In this document: one piece after another, positions 35,266-44,610 of the stretch
Numbering within the stretch: position 1 is the stretch's first letter
How the letters are laid out: each line of letters opens with the position of its first letter
Source of the DNA: JAUIIK01 sp963709995
GTDB lineage: Bacteria > Chloroflexota > Chloroflexia > Thermomicrobiales > CFX8
Assembly (NCBI GenBank): GCA_963709995.1
Contig: CAVPYN010000019.1
Coordinates: forward strand, 62,001-126,000
Length of the DNA stretch: 64,000 bases
Reading direction: 5' to 3'
Program-made: the position numbers and the translations under genes
The notes under the pieces: generated by a model
The model's input: the letters and a program-made list of their open reading frames with translations, nothing else
What the model was told of the DNA's origin: nothing
Databases searched by the model: none

Positions 35266-36836
35266 TCAACTCCCGTATATCCTAGGTCCTGGAGGGTGTC
35301 GCGAGCGATTTCGCTTTCATTCCACGGGCGCTCGTCCGCTCCGTAGATGATCGAGCGCTCATGCCCTTTGCCGGCTAGCACGACCACGTCACCAGCCCGC
35401 GCCTTGCGAAGCATATGGTCGATCGCTGCGCCACGGTCTTCGATTCGATCGAAGTCTACACCCTCAACTCCACCGTACTGGACGGCCCCGGCCGCAATCA
35501 TGTTGATGATTTCGTCCGGGGGCTCGAATCGTGGATCCTCGCTGGTGAACACCGCGTAATCCGCGGTACGCACGGCAATCGCGCCCATTTCCGCACGCTT
35601 TTCAATATCCCGTTCGCCCGCGGACCCGAAAAGAACCAGGACGTTGCCTCGCGCAGATTCACGTGCCGCGTCCAGTACAAGCTCCAGGGCTGGAGCGGTA
35701 TGAGCGTAGTCGACGATCACCAGAAACGGCTGGCCCTGTCGAATAGGTTGCATCCGGCCCGGCACGCCAGTCAGGTTCGCGATCGACGCTGCGATGACAT
35801 CCACCGGAACTTCCAGCGCGTCAGCCGCAGCGGCGGCGGCCAACGTATTCGAGATGTTCCAACGGCCGATTAGTGGTAGGTCCACATCCACCCCAGCGCC
35901 TCGCAAACACAGGCGAAATGCGTAACCACCTTGGGTGGCCAGAATCTGATCCGCGTGAACCCTGGCTCCGCTATCGGATCTTTCGCTGTAGGTGACAATG
36001 GTTGTGCCCTGGGCAAGGGGCAGGATCGACCTGGCACCTGGATCATCCACGTTGATAACAGAAACGCCGAGTTTGCCGCGGTCACGAGCCGTGGCAACGT
36101 GTCGCAAGAGTTTCGCCTTGGCGGCACGATATTGTTCGACCGTGCCATGAAAATCCAAATGTTCGTGAGTGATGTTGGTGATGATGCCGATGTCGAACAA
36201 GCAGCCGTCCACTCGATGAGTTTCAAGGCCATGAGAGGACGTTTCGAGGATTCCAACCTCGATCGCGTCATCTCGCATTTCGGCGAGCAATCGCTGTGTC
36301 TCAAGCGACTCTGGGGTGGTTTGACGGCCCGGAGATCGTGGCGGCTGATCACCGATTCGAATCGCGACCGTCCCGACCAGCGCGGTCCTCTTGCCTGCCA
36401 TCTTCAATATCTGGTCGAGAATATGACAGGTCGTTGTCTTTCCATCGGTTCCAGTGACACCAATGAGTCTGAAGGCAGCGCTCGGGTCATCGAAGAAATC
36501 CCGTGATACCTGTGCCAGAGCCTGGCGCGAGTCCGCGACCGACACAACCGAGTGAAAGTTGAGCTGATCGATGCCGCTCACAGGACGGTCGATGATGCAG
36601 GCCACGGCTCCTCGCGAGCGGGCATCAGAAAGGTAGTCGTGACCGTCGGTATACCCCCCTCGAAGCGCCACGAACAGACTTCCAGGAAGGACCGAGCGGC
36701 TGTCATAGCTGATCGACTGAATCAGGCGAGAAGGATCGCCCTGGATCGTCACGCTATCGATAGACGACACGAGATCGTCGAGTCGTTTGCCGCGAGTGAT
36801 CACTTGCGTGTTGGTCCGTTCGGATGCTGTCGTCAT
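35262..36836 (-). CDS. murE: UDP-N-acetylmuramoyl-tripeptide synthetase
   Basis: This Mur ligase adds the third amino acid to UDP-MurNAc-dipeptide in the cytoplasm. ATP-binding TGTDGKTTTCHILD is near residue 115, NITHEHLDFHGTVEQY near 210, and VDYAHTAPALELVLDA marks the central-to-C-terminal border. The motif that contacts the third residue reads SEDPRFEPP where DAP-type MurE has DNPR; the arginine is kept, so meso-DAP, ornithine or lysine all remain possible. About 524 residues. ATG 36836 (MTTASERT) is preferred over an upstream TTG. It lies between the HEAT-repeat gene and the propeller lipoprotein gene, all on the minus strand. Confidence 0.93.
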   Translation of the reverse strand: MTTASERTNTQVITRGKRLDDLVSSIDSVTIQGDPSRLIQSISYDSRSVLPGSLFVALRGGYTDGHDYLSDARSRGAVACIIDRPVSGIDQLNFHSVVSVADSRQALAQVSRDFFDDPSAAFRLIGVTGTDGKTTTCHILDQILKMAGKRTALVGTVAIRIGDQPPRSPGRQTTPESLETQRLLAEMRDDAIEVGILETSSHGLETHRVDGCLFDIGIITNITHEHLDFHGTVEQYRAAKAKLLRHVATARDRGKLGVSVINVDDPGARSILPLAQGTTIVTYSERSDSGARVHADQILATQGGYAFRLCLRGAGVDVDLPLIGRWNISNTLAAAAAADALEVPVDVIAASIANLTGVPGRMQPIRQGQPFLVIVDYAHTAPALELVLDAARESARGNVLVLFGSAGERDIEKRAEMGAIAVRTADYAVFTSEDPRFEPPDEIINMIAAGAVQYGGVEGVDFDRIEDRGAAIDHMLRKARAGDVVVLAGKGHERSIIYGADERPWNESEIARDTLQDLGYTGVE

Positions 36837-36900
36837 TGCGTCCCTTGATCCAGAAGGCAGCAACGGTTCCAACGTTACGCTCGCTGGGGCTCAGATCCTG

Positions 36901-37857
36901 TTATGACTGGACGGTTGAGGCCAGATCGAACCCGTCTAGCAAGCTCGCTTGCCCCAGTGCGTTCTCGGCGGCTTCGGCGACTGGCCCGGACGAGGAATCT
37001 CGTATCTCTTCCAGAAACTTTCGAACCTGCTCACCACCGACTTCGCCGAGTGCGGAAATCGCCGCGAGTTGCAGTTCGATCTCGTCTTCATCTTCGGCCG
37101 CTTCGTACAGGAACGGAAGAGCACGGCGGTCCTCCACGTATGGAGCCGCCAGGGCCGCTTCAACCCTGAGGTCAGTGTCTTCGGATCGGAGCGCGTCGAT
37201 GATCCGTGAAGACCATTCCCTGCCTCCATATCGTCCCATGGCTTTAACCGCTGCAAGCTGGGCGGCTTCCCCGCCTTCGTCGAACGCCAGCCTGATTGCA
37301 TTTGCCAGTCCGGCCGGGCGTAAGTACGAGACAGCAGCGAGAGCGGCCAGCCGGACCAAGCCGTTGCTATCTTCTTCCAGAGTTCGGATCAGGACTGTCT
37401 TCACGCACTCGCTCTGCCCGGGAGTCAGCCGGCCTTCACTGGCAAGACGGGCGAAGCGCCCCAGGCCATTGACGAACACTAGCCGAACATCGTCATCCAG
37501 TTCAGCTGGAATCCGATGGAGAAACTGCTCCAGCAGCGTCGAGGATTCGCACTCCCAGAGCGCGGTCGCCGCTTCCAACCGGACGGTCGGGTCTTCGTCG
37601 CCCAGCGCGACGATCAACGCCCTCTCGAAATCGAGCCGAATGTCATCCTTGCCGAGCGACGACATGAGCGAAACGGCCCCCAGTCGCGTATCTCTGGCCA
37701 ACGCCGGCCAGGCAGCTTTGAGAGCCCTGGCATCCGCAAGCGTCAGATCGCTGAGCGGCTCCACCGTGACCGCCGCGGCCCCATCCCTGGCAAGCAAGTC
37801 GACGATGATCGTCAGTTCACTGGCGGAATGGGCGTTGCTAGGACGCAGTCTGGACAT
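36901..37857 (-). CDS. HEAT-repeat protein
   Basis: The roughly 318-residue protein consists of helical HEAT-type repeats: DEDPTVRLEAATALWE, DSNGLVRLAALAAVSYL, EAAQLAAVKAMGRYGG, DTDLRVEAALAAPYV and EIELQLAAISALGEVGG follow at about 30-residue spacing. Such proteins act as scaffolds. It has no signal peptide. The start (MSRLRPSNAH) overlaps the end of the upstream gene by 20 bases, so the two are coupled; a slightly earlier ATG at 37869 is also possible. It precedes murE by 64 bp. Confidence 0.8.
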   Translation of the reverse strand: MSRLRPSNAHSASELTIIVDLLARDGAAAVTVEPLSDLTLADARALKAAWPALARDTRLGAVSLMSSLGKDDIRLDFERALIVALGDEDPTVRLEAATALWECESSTLLEQFLHRIPAELDDDVRLVFVNGLGRFARLASEGRLTPGQSECVKTVLIRTLEEDSNGLVRLAALAAVSYLRPAGLANAIRLAFDEGGEAAQLAAVKAMGRYGGREWSSRIIDALRSEDTDLRVEAALAAPYVEDRRALPFLYEAAEDEDEIELQLAAISALGEVGGEQVRKFLEEIRDSSSGPVAEAAENALGQASLLDGFDLASTVQS

Positions 37858-39707
37858 AGAAGAAGACATCTTCCTCGGAATCATCTGGAACAAACTCCGG
37901 GAAGGCGCCGCCGGTCAAGATATCTCGCAGGAACGGTTCGGAAATGGGTCGTTCAATGTTTGCCGCCGCAAGGAGGTCGACGATGTGCGCGCGATATCGC
38001 ACCGTACCGCCTGCTTCGTCTCGAAGCCCTACTCGTTCAAATGTCGTTGTTACGACGTTCTCGGGACGGCGTTTCTCCTCTTCGGAGAGCGCCTCGACGT
38101 CCGCAAGCCGGTCAAAGTGGTTGTCGTCGACCAGCATGTCGTCCTGCGTCGCGCAAAAGTAGGTGGTGGTCTGGAAGACGAACTTCTTGCGACGCTGGTT
38201 GAACTGCAAGAGCTTTCGGTCCTGGCGTGAGATCTGGAAGTACTCGATGATGAAGTGTGTTTCCTGATCTCGTGTGGCTTCGATCGTTACGACTGCGCCC
38301 GGCACCAGGTTTTCCGCGAAGAAATCTTCGAATCCAATTAGATATCCGCCCCGATTGCTCGTCGGATACCGGATCTCAACTTCAAACGTCTCGAACGTTT
38401 GTGGGGACTCAAAGGTAAGTCTCGTTGCCCGCTGGTCATTGAACGCAGCCTTCGGCATGACCGTGGCGAAATTGGCATTGAACGGGAGCACTCCGTAGTA
38501 ATGCTCGTAGAAGGTCAGCACATGTTCGACGATTCCAGGCTCCAGATCGGCGTCAGCGGTGCGATAGTCCAGTAGGAACCGGTAGTCTTGACCGAATTCG
38601 CTCGCTTTGCGCTTCTTCGAAGATATCGTTTGTAGGCCAGCCGTTGTCCAGAGAGCCTGACGGGCTGTGCCGACGAACTCGAAGAGCCCCATTTCACGAG
38701 ACATGCGGTAGTTCAAAGCAAAACGAGCGAGCTCGAACTCTTCCGAACCAGGAGTCATGGCGCCATGCAATTTGCGCACCAATGCATAGTCGGATACCGC
38801 TTCCGATTCCCCTGCGACCGTTTCCTGAATCTTGTGCAACTCATCTTTCGAGAGGCTGGGCACGTTGCTCTCGTGCATCCATGCGTCGCCCCAGCGAATA
38901 ATTCCCGGTTCATCTCGCAAAGTCGCCTCGATTGCGTAGGCAAGTTCGTCGTCCGACGCGATCGAAGCGTCCACTTTCTCTGTTGTCGCGGACGGTCGTT
39001 CAGACACGATTCTCGCGACCGGTTCTGGAGCGAGATCTTCCTGAGCTGGTAGATCGGGTAGGGTCTCGACTTCCGGCGCCGCGGTTTCGTCTACCGTCAG
39101 TTCATCGACTTCAGCCTGCGGTAACAGCTCGACGTCGACAAGCGGAGAAGCGGTGTCTTCCGGTCCTTCTGTGCCGCCTGCCGCTTTCGGAAATCACGAC
39201 ATCGGTAGCCGGCTGCCCTGCCTCACGGAGGGCCGCAGCTACGGCCGCCTGCCATGAGTCGGCCGGGAATTCGATCGTGGAAGATGACGAATCTGTTAAT
39301 GAGGAGTCAGATTCTCCGGCAAACACATCTCGACTCTTCGGCCGTGCTCGGGCAGGTTCAGGAGTTGTGAAGCGTTCAGCAAGCGTATGGTCGTCTGTCT
39401 CGTCGGCTTGTGTGACAGGAGGTGTTCCACGACGCGTCGTAATGTAGAGAACCTCGTCCTCGGTCTCGTCGCGCGCCCAAACGTGTGGATTAGCATTAAG
39501 CGCGGCAGCAAGTTTGGCCTCAGTGGTGTCGTGTCCGGTTGAAGCCAGGGCATCGACAAGGCTCGAAAGCGACAGTCGAATTGGAGCACTGGCAGCGAAG
39601 AACGCGCCGCGTGCACGATACAGGTCGAACGCCAGTTGAGCCAGCTCCTTTTCCGCTTTCTTGCCACTGAACTCTATCGCCGGGAACGTGGTCGTGGAAT
39701 TCGCCAT
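37838..39707 (-). CDS. Large multi-domain protein of unknown function (frameshifted)
   Basis: Two overlapping frames appear to be one gene of about 620 codons. The first (39707 to about 39180) starts MANSTTTFPAIEFSGKK and contains a winged-helix-like part (SLSSLVDALASTGHDTTEAK, then ANPHVWARDE). Near 39180 the coding look passes to another frame, which runs without a stop through an acidic linker (GTEGPEDTASPLVDVELLP) into the second part. That part has another helical segment (DELAYAIEATLRDEPGIIRW) and a beta-rich domain (about 160-300 of it: FYEHYYGVLPFNANF, YPTSNRGGYLIGFEDFF). A single-base indel in the repeat GCCGCCTGCCGC at 39173-39184 would explain it. No family is recognised. It heads the run HEAT - murE - propeller lipoprotein. 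Confidence 0.6.
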
Positions 39708-39825
39708 GGTCAGGTTATGCTCATTTCAACTCGAACTGTTTGCAACAATTCTTATATACAGGGATTCAACTGCATTCAGGAATCCCCGGGGCGTTTGGGA
39801 TGTACAAGAGATTGGGATGGCGAGA

Positions 39826-39933
39826 TTAGTCGGCATCTGTTTTCAGTGCAGCAACTAGGTCCCGCGTGGCAACCGGATTCTTGCTTTCGATGATTAGCTC
39901 GATCAGTTTCTTGCGATCTTCATCTGAGATCAT
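39826..39933 (-). CDS. Small 35-residue protein
   Basis: A minus-strand frame opens with MISDEDRKKLIELIIESKNP and ends after 35 codons (ALKTDAD). The composition is typical of a real helical peptide, and AGGGAG lies about seven bases before its ATG. It is just upstream of the large multi-domain gene and in the same direction. No family is recognised; it could also be chance. Confidence 0.4.
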   Translation of the reverse strand: MISDEDRKKLIELIIESKNPVATRDLVAALKTDAD

Positions 39934-40000
39934 GGGCCGACACTCCCTTCTCTACCTCTGCAATCCCGTATTTTACATTATGACAGGAACGGGAAGCTGT

Positions 40001-40981
40001 TCACCTGTTTATCCGCTCCAGGGCTATCGATGCTACACCTACAAGACTCGCATCAGTTCCAAGGTCGGAAGTTGAGATCGTGAGGCGTCGGACCGCCGAT
40101 TCCAGCCCGTGCTGACGGACCCTCGCGCGAACTGCGCCAACGAACGGTTCGCCCGCCCGGCCCGCGTAGCCGCCAAGAACGACCGCGTCACAACTCAACG
40201 AGGTTACGAGGCTGGCAATGGCCATCCCGATCATCTGAGTCGACTCTGCGGCGACCGCGGCTGCCGCGGCGTTCCCGGTGTCTGTAAAGACGTCTTCGAT
40301 GTCGAAGTTGCCGTTTTGTGGCGGGGTTATCTGAAGCTCGTTCGCAAGCCGGAGGACGCGCTCCAAGATCGCGGGTTCAGAGACATAGGCTTCAAGATGC
40401 CCCGGCTTGCCGCAGGAACATCGCGGGCCGGTTGCGCTTACGGGAATGTGACCGAACTCTCCAGCGGTCGTGCCTGCGCCGTGGAGCAGGCGTCCCTCAA
40501 GGATGATCCCTCCACCAACTCCAATCCCAAACTGCATGTATACAAGACCTCGCGCGCCCCGGCCCGCGCCAAATCGATACTCACCGACTGCTCCGGCGCG
40601 CGCGTCGTTCTCGAGATAGACCGGGATCTTGAGGCGTTCCTCCAAAAGACCGGCAAGGGGGTAGGAGACGAATCCCGAAGTGCGAGGTCCATCAATCGTC
40701 ACCCCTCGGTGTGGATCCACCGGACCGCCAAACGCGACGCCAGCGGCGGCGAATCTGGAAGCCTCGAGATCGGATCGATCGAGTAGTTGCTCGATGAGGT
40801 GGAAGGTTTGCTCCAACGTGGCGGGCGCGCTGGCCGGAACACCGATGCTGCGCGCGGACTCGATCATTCTAGCGCTATCGCTGATTATCGCGGCTCGGAT
40901 CCCACGGCTGCCGATCTCGACCCCGAGAGCGTACGTTTCGGATGGCACAGCTTTGATAGACCGCCCAGCTAGATGATTCAT
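40001..40981 (-). CDS. ROK-family sugar kinase / regulator-like protein
   Basis: The 326-residue protein fits the ROK family (glucokinase, NagC-like). ALGVEIGSRGIRAAII opens the phosphate-binding domain, YLENDARAGAVGEY carries the catalytic Asp, and FGIGVGGGIILEGRLLHGAGTTAGEFGH follows in relatives' order (motif given in part: GVGGGIILEG). The zinc motif CxCGxxGCxE reads CSCGKPGHLEAY, with histidine in place of the third cysteine. No DNA-binding domain precedes it, so a kinase acting on glucose or a similar sugar is more likely than a repressor. Confidence 0.88.
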   Translation of the reverse strand: MNHLAGRSIKAVPSETYALGVEIGSRGIRAAIISDSARMIESARSIGVPASAPATLEQTFHLIEQLLDRSDLEASRFAAAGVAFGGPVDPHRGVTIDGPRTSGFVSYPLAGLLEERLKIPVYLENDARAGAVGEYRFGAGRGARGLVYMQFGIGVGGGIILEGRLLHGAGTTAGEFGHIPVSATGPRCSCGKPGHLEAYVSEPAILERVLRLANELQITPPQNGNFDIEDVFTDTGNAAAAAVAAESTQMIGMAIASLVTSLSCDAVVLGGYAGRAGEPFVGAVRARVRQHGLESAVRRLTISTSDLGTDASLVGVASIALERINR

Positions 40982-41094
40982 TTAGCGTCGCTGTATTGTC
41001 GTTCGAACGCGTAGGGCGGCGAACGACATCTCGAGATATTAGCACTTGGTGATGGGTGGGTGTATGCCGCGCCGTCTCCTAACTTGGGACCGGA

Positions 41095-41123
41095 TTGCGA
41101 CCCTTCTAAGGCTCTGGTAGAAT
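41095..41123 (+). promoter_or_regulatory. Promoter of the tRNA-Asn gene
   Basis: TTGCGA (41095-41100) and TAGAAT (41118-41123) are separated by 17 bases and lie 14 bases ahead of the tRNA. They fit a vegetative sigma-70-type promoter. Confidence 0.6.
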
Positions 41124-41137
41124 GCGCCCAAATGCGA

Positions 41138-41209
41138 TCCCCGATAGCTCAATGGTAGAGCGACGGACTGTTAATCCGCAGGTTGGAGGTTCGAGTCCTC
41201 CCCGGGGAG
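41138..41209 (+). tRNA. tRNA-Asn (anticodon GTT)
   Basis: The 72-base sequence folds as a tRNA. The acceptor arm is TCCCCGA / CCGGGGA, the D arm GCTC / GAGC, the anticodon loop CTGTTAA with GTT at its centre, and the T arm GGAGG / CCTCC around TTCGAGT. The discriminator base is G. The pair at positions 7-66 is A-C, and the top pair of the anticodon stem is also A-C, two weak points. CC follows but no encoded CCA. Confidence 0.93.
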
Positions 41210-41482
41210 CCGGCAGGGCCGTGTGGCCCTGGTTGTTACTGATGGGGTTGCAGCCCCGACGCGAAGATAGCTAGTACCTCTATCCAACCGACCCCTCCCG
41301 TTCCTCTCCTGATCGGCGCTTCCTCCAGTTCGAAGTGTTCCTGTCCTGGTAGAGACGTGTACAGTGGGTTCACGTGGTGATACCGGTCTGAAGGTCGGTG
41401 TACCACTGGTTGATGGATCTGCGAGGAAGTGCACGGACCTCGCAGTTCGGTGATGCAACGCCCAGGCCCCTGGAGGAAGGCC

Positions 41483-41759
41483 ATGAATATCTACGTCGGC
41501 AATCTGAATTACAGGACCGGCGAGGCGACTCTTCGCGAGCACTTTGCCGCTTATGGCGATGTCGCATTCAGCCCGCGTCATCACCGACCGCGAGACGGGA
41601 CGCTCCCGAGGTTTTGGCTTCGTCGAAATGCCAAATGATGACGAGGGACGTGCCGCAATCGCCGCGCTCGATGGCGTAGAACTGGAAGGGCGCGCGCTGA
41701 ACGTCAATGAGGCACGCCCGCGAGAGCCGCGGGAGTCGCGCGGTCCGCGCCGCTACTAG
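41483..41759 (+). CDS. RRM RNA-binding protein (frameshifted)
   Basis: A short glycine-poor RNA recognition motif protein of about 91 residues, like those common in Chloroflexi and cyanobacteria. RNP2 reads IYVGNLNY directly after the start, and RNP1 reads RSRGFGFVEM; the tail is RPREPRESRGPRRY. RNP2 and RNP1 are in different frames. One T too many in GCATTCAGCC (41567-41568) would explain this; without it the join reads GDVASARVITDRETG, the normal family sequence. TGGAGGAAGG precedes the ATG. It is either a sequencing error or an inactivated gene. These proteins often respond to cold. Confidence 0.75.
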
Positions 41760-41887
41760 TTCACCAACTAGGTTTAAGCGCCAAGACACCTCTGGCTGTG
41801 CCGGGGCGTTCTTCGTTGATGCAAGCCGATCGAGTCGATGCTAGACTCCAATCGAGCCATCTCGTCGCGGGACAGAGCACATCATGC

Positions 41888-42885
41888 GTGTGTGACACGG
41901 GATTCAAGTTGCTTCGCCACCTCGTTCCCATGGCCGATGCCGTCAATCTCATGAAAGTGGTGTTCGCGGCATCGAGCGCTGGAGATACAACGAGCCCACT
42001 CCGCACGCCGATCGACATGCCGGATGGTTCGGACTGTCGCTCTATATGCCGGCATTTGTTCCCGCCACGAATCTCGCTACCGGCGGCGACCGGCGCAAAG
42101 ATCGTGTCCGTGTTTGGCGAAAATGCTGAGCATGGACTACCAATCATCAATGCGATCGTCGTGCTGGTCGATCCAGTTTCAGGCGTGCCAATCGGGCTCA
42201 TCGAGGGCGGGACGATGACGGCGCTCCGCACTGGCGCGGTATCCGGCGCGGCTTCGGACCTGCTGGCGCGACCCGACGCGAGTGTCCTGACGGTCATCGG
42301 TGCGGGCGTGCAGGGTGTCACCCAAGCCGCGGCCGTCGCGGCGGTGCGCCCCTCCAGCGAATCTACCCGTTGATCCAAACAGCGATGCAGTGGCGAGCTT
42401 CTCCGACCGGCTTGCGCGATGGGATCCAGCGAGCAGCTGATCGCGTTCGGACAGCCAGCCTGGAGGATGCTCTTGCGGAATCCGACATCGTCTGTACGGC
42501 AACGACATCCACCGTTCCAGTGTTCGATGACGACATGATCCAGCGTGGCGCGCATATCAACGCTGTGGGGGCATTCACGCCGCAAATGCAGGAGATCCCA
42601 ACCGCCACACTGTTGCGCTCTCGTATTGTCGTCGACGAGGTTGAGGCGGCTCTTCACGAGGCGGGAGACTTCATCCAGCCCATCGATCGCGGTGAGCTTG
42701 ATCGTGACGCCGTTCGGGACGAGCTGGGCCACATTGTTGCCGGGTCGATAATCGGACGCAGTGATGCAGATCAGATTACGTTCTTCAAGTCCGTCGGGAA
42801 CGCGATTCAGGACATGATTGTCGGCGGTCTGGCGTTGCAGCGGGCCGCGGACCGGAACGTTGGAAAAATGTTGGATCTGACGTAG
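41888..42885 (+). pseudogene. Ornithine cyclodeaminase / mu-crystallin family gene, multiply frameshifted
   Basis: Pieces of one family protein appear in order but in different frames: LVPMADAVNLMKVVF, then LSLYMPAFVPATNLAT, then GAKIVSVFGENAEHGLP and LIEGGTMTALRTGAVSGAAS with GAGVQG, then VDPNSDAVASFSDRLARWDP, then ADRVRTASLEDALAESDIV to the end (GGLALQRAADRNVGKMLDL). At least four indels are needed, near 42030, 42085, 42350-42380 and 42430. The family converts ornithine to proline or reduces imino acids with NAD(P)H. So many lesions suggest either a true pseudogene or a low-quality stretch. The exact start is uncertain. Confidence 0.75.
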
Positions 42886-42903
42886 GGTCGCGTCTGGGCT
42901 CCG

Positions 42904-44610
42904 TTAGTCGCTAGCCGCCATGAGCTCAATAGACCGCCGGTCCGAGCGTTTGGAGCCCTCCACCAATCGGGCTTCAAAATCTTCCGGATAGCACTGGATC
43001 ATGCCAAGCAATGGCGCCGGAGCAACCTGACCGAGGCCACAAAGTGAAAGTTCCATTACGTGCTGACTTGTGCGATCGATGAGTTCAAGGTCTCCGGGTT
43101 GACCACGGTTATTGAGGATTCGATCGACGATCTCGACAAGCGCTTTGTTCCCGAGTCGACAGGGGGTGCACTTGCTGCAAGATTCCCATCTATTAAAGTC
43201 CATCAGGTAGCGGCCGAATTCCACTGCGTCTACGTCTTCGTCGAAGACGACGAACCCTCCCGACCCCAGCATGCAATCATGTTGCTGTAGAGAGTCGAAA
43301 TCAACCTCCACGTCCAGCTGGTCGGGAAGTAAAGGTCCCGCGGAAACGCCGCCGGTCTGAACCCCCTTGAGCCGTTTACCCTCGGCCATCCCTCCATAGA
43401 TCTCAAAAATGATGTCTCGGAGCGAGGCGCCCATCTCAATTTCCACCACACCCAGCCGGGCAAGTGGCCCTTGCATTGAGACGAGCTTGGTGCCGGTGCT
43501 CCGCTCGGTTCCAAGCGATGCGTACCATTCCCCACCGTTCCTGATGATCTCCGAAATTGGAGCGAGCGTTTCGGTGTTGTTGAGTACCGTTGGCCTGCGC
43601 CAGAGGCCCTCTTCAACGCTCCGAGGTGGCTTGGTTCGTGGTTGGCCGCGTTCTCCCATGACCGAGTACATCAACGCCGAGCCCTCGCCACAAATGTATG
43701 CACCGCCACCGGTGGAAACACGAACATGGCAGTTGACGCCACTTCCCAAAATGTTGTCGCCTAGCAGGCCCAGATCATACGCCGATCTCACTGCGTGCCG
43801 AAAGCGCTCAACAGCGAGGAGATGCTCGCCACCGATGTAGTTGTAGCCGCGTTCGGCTCCAACCCCGTAGCAGCCGAGCATGATGCCTTCCAGAACTCTG
43901 TGCGGGTCGCTCTCGAGCAGTCGCCGGTCCTTATAGACGTTTGGTTCGCCCTCATGAGAATTGCACGCCATGAACTTGGGCTGGGCCCGAGCGCGACGGC
44001 CGCTATCCCACTTGATTCCCGCTGGAAACCCCGCACCGCCCCTGCCACGAATGCCAGAAGCCTTGACCTCATCCACGACCTCTTCGGGGGTCATCTCAAA
44101 GATCGCTTTGATCCAGGCTGAGTAACCTTCGACTGCTATGTAGTCGTCGATTGAATATGGGTCTATATGAGCCCAGTTCCTGGTCAACACGCGAACCTGC
44201 CCGGCGAAGAACGGGTGGTCACTGAGTTGGGGAAGCTCTCGGGAGGGGTCGAAGGAGCCAACGAAGTGAGAATCAAGCCGCTCGCCGGCCGCTAGCGATG
44301 CGAGGAGGTCGGGAACATCGTCCGGTCCAATTCCGGCGTACAGGGAGCGAGGATGTCCCGGACCGGTGACGATAATGGACGGATCGGCCCAGGACCAGCC
44401 ACCGCCGCCCACAACGCGCAAATGGGCATCCAGGTCTCCATTTTCGATCCGGAAGCGGAGATGGTCGTAGGTGTCAAGAATCCCCTTCGCCTTGCTGTCC
44501 TCGCTCACACATACGGAGATTGTCCATGAATTGCCGGCATGCAGGTCATCCAGCGCTGCGGTAGCCCGGGCACGATGTTCTTCGAACGCGGCTCGATCAG
44601 TTAGTGTCAT
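42904..44610 (-). CDS. nuoF: NuoF-like NADH-dehydrogenase flavoprotein subunit
   Basis: The 568-residue protein is the FMN and NADH-binding subunit of complex I or of soluble NAD-linked hydrogenases and formate dehydrogenases. SGIRGRGGAGFPAGIKW is the NADH site, YICGEGSALMYSVMGERGQPR the FMN region, and ESCSKCTPCRLG with LCGLGQ bind the 4Fe-4S cluster. NSHEGEPNVYKDR replaces the usual NADEGEPGTFKDR, so one conserved residue differs. An N-terminal thioredoxin-like region of about 120 residues is typical of the soluble dehydrogenase type. Its start overlaps nuoE by 14 bases. No other complex I gene is nearby. Confidence 0.92.
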   Translation of the reverse strand: MTLTDRAAFEEHRARATAALDDLHAGNSWTISVCVSEDSKAKGILDTYDHLRFRIENGDLDAHLRVVGGGGWSWADPSIIVTGPGHPRSLYAGIGPDDVPDLLASLAAGERLDSHFVGSFDPSRELPQLSDHPFFAGQVRVLTRNWAHIDPYSIDDYIAVEGYSAWIKAIFEMTPEEVVDEVKASGIRGRGGAGFPAGIKWDSGRRARAQPKFMACNSHEGEPNVYKDRRLLESDPHRVLEGIMLGCYGVGAERGYNYIGGEHLLAVERFRHAVRSAYDLGLLGDNILGSGVNCHVRVSTGGGAYICGEGSALMYSVMGERGQPRTKPPRSVEEGLWRRPTVLNNTETLAPISEIIRNGGEWYASLGTERSTGTKLVSMQGPLARLGVVEIEMGASLRDIIFEIYGGMAEGKRLKGVQTGGVSAGPLLPDQLDVEVDFDSLQQHDCMLGSGGFVVFDEDVDAVEFGRYLMDFNRWESCSKCTPCRLGNKALVEIVDRILNNRGQPGDLELIDRTSQHVMELSLCGLGQVAPAPLLGMIQCYPEDFEARLVEGSKRSDRRSIELMAASD

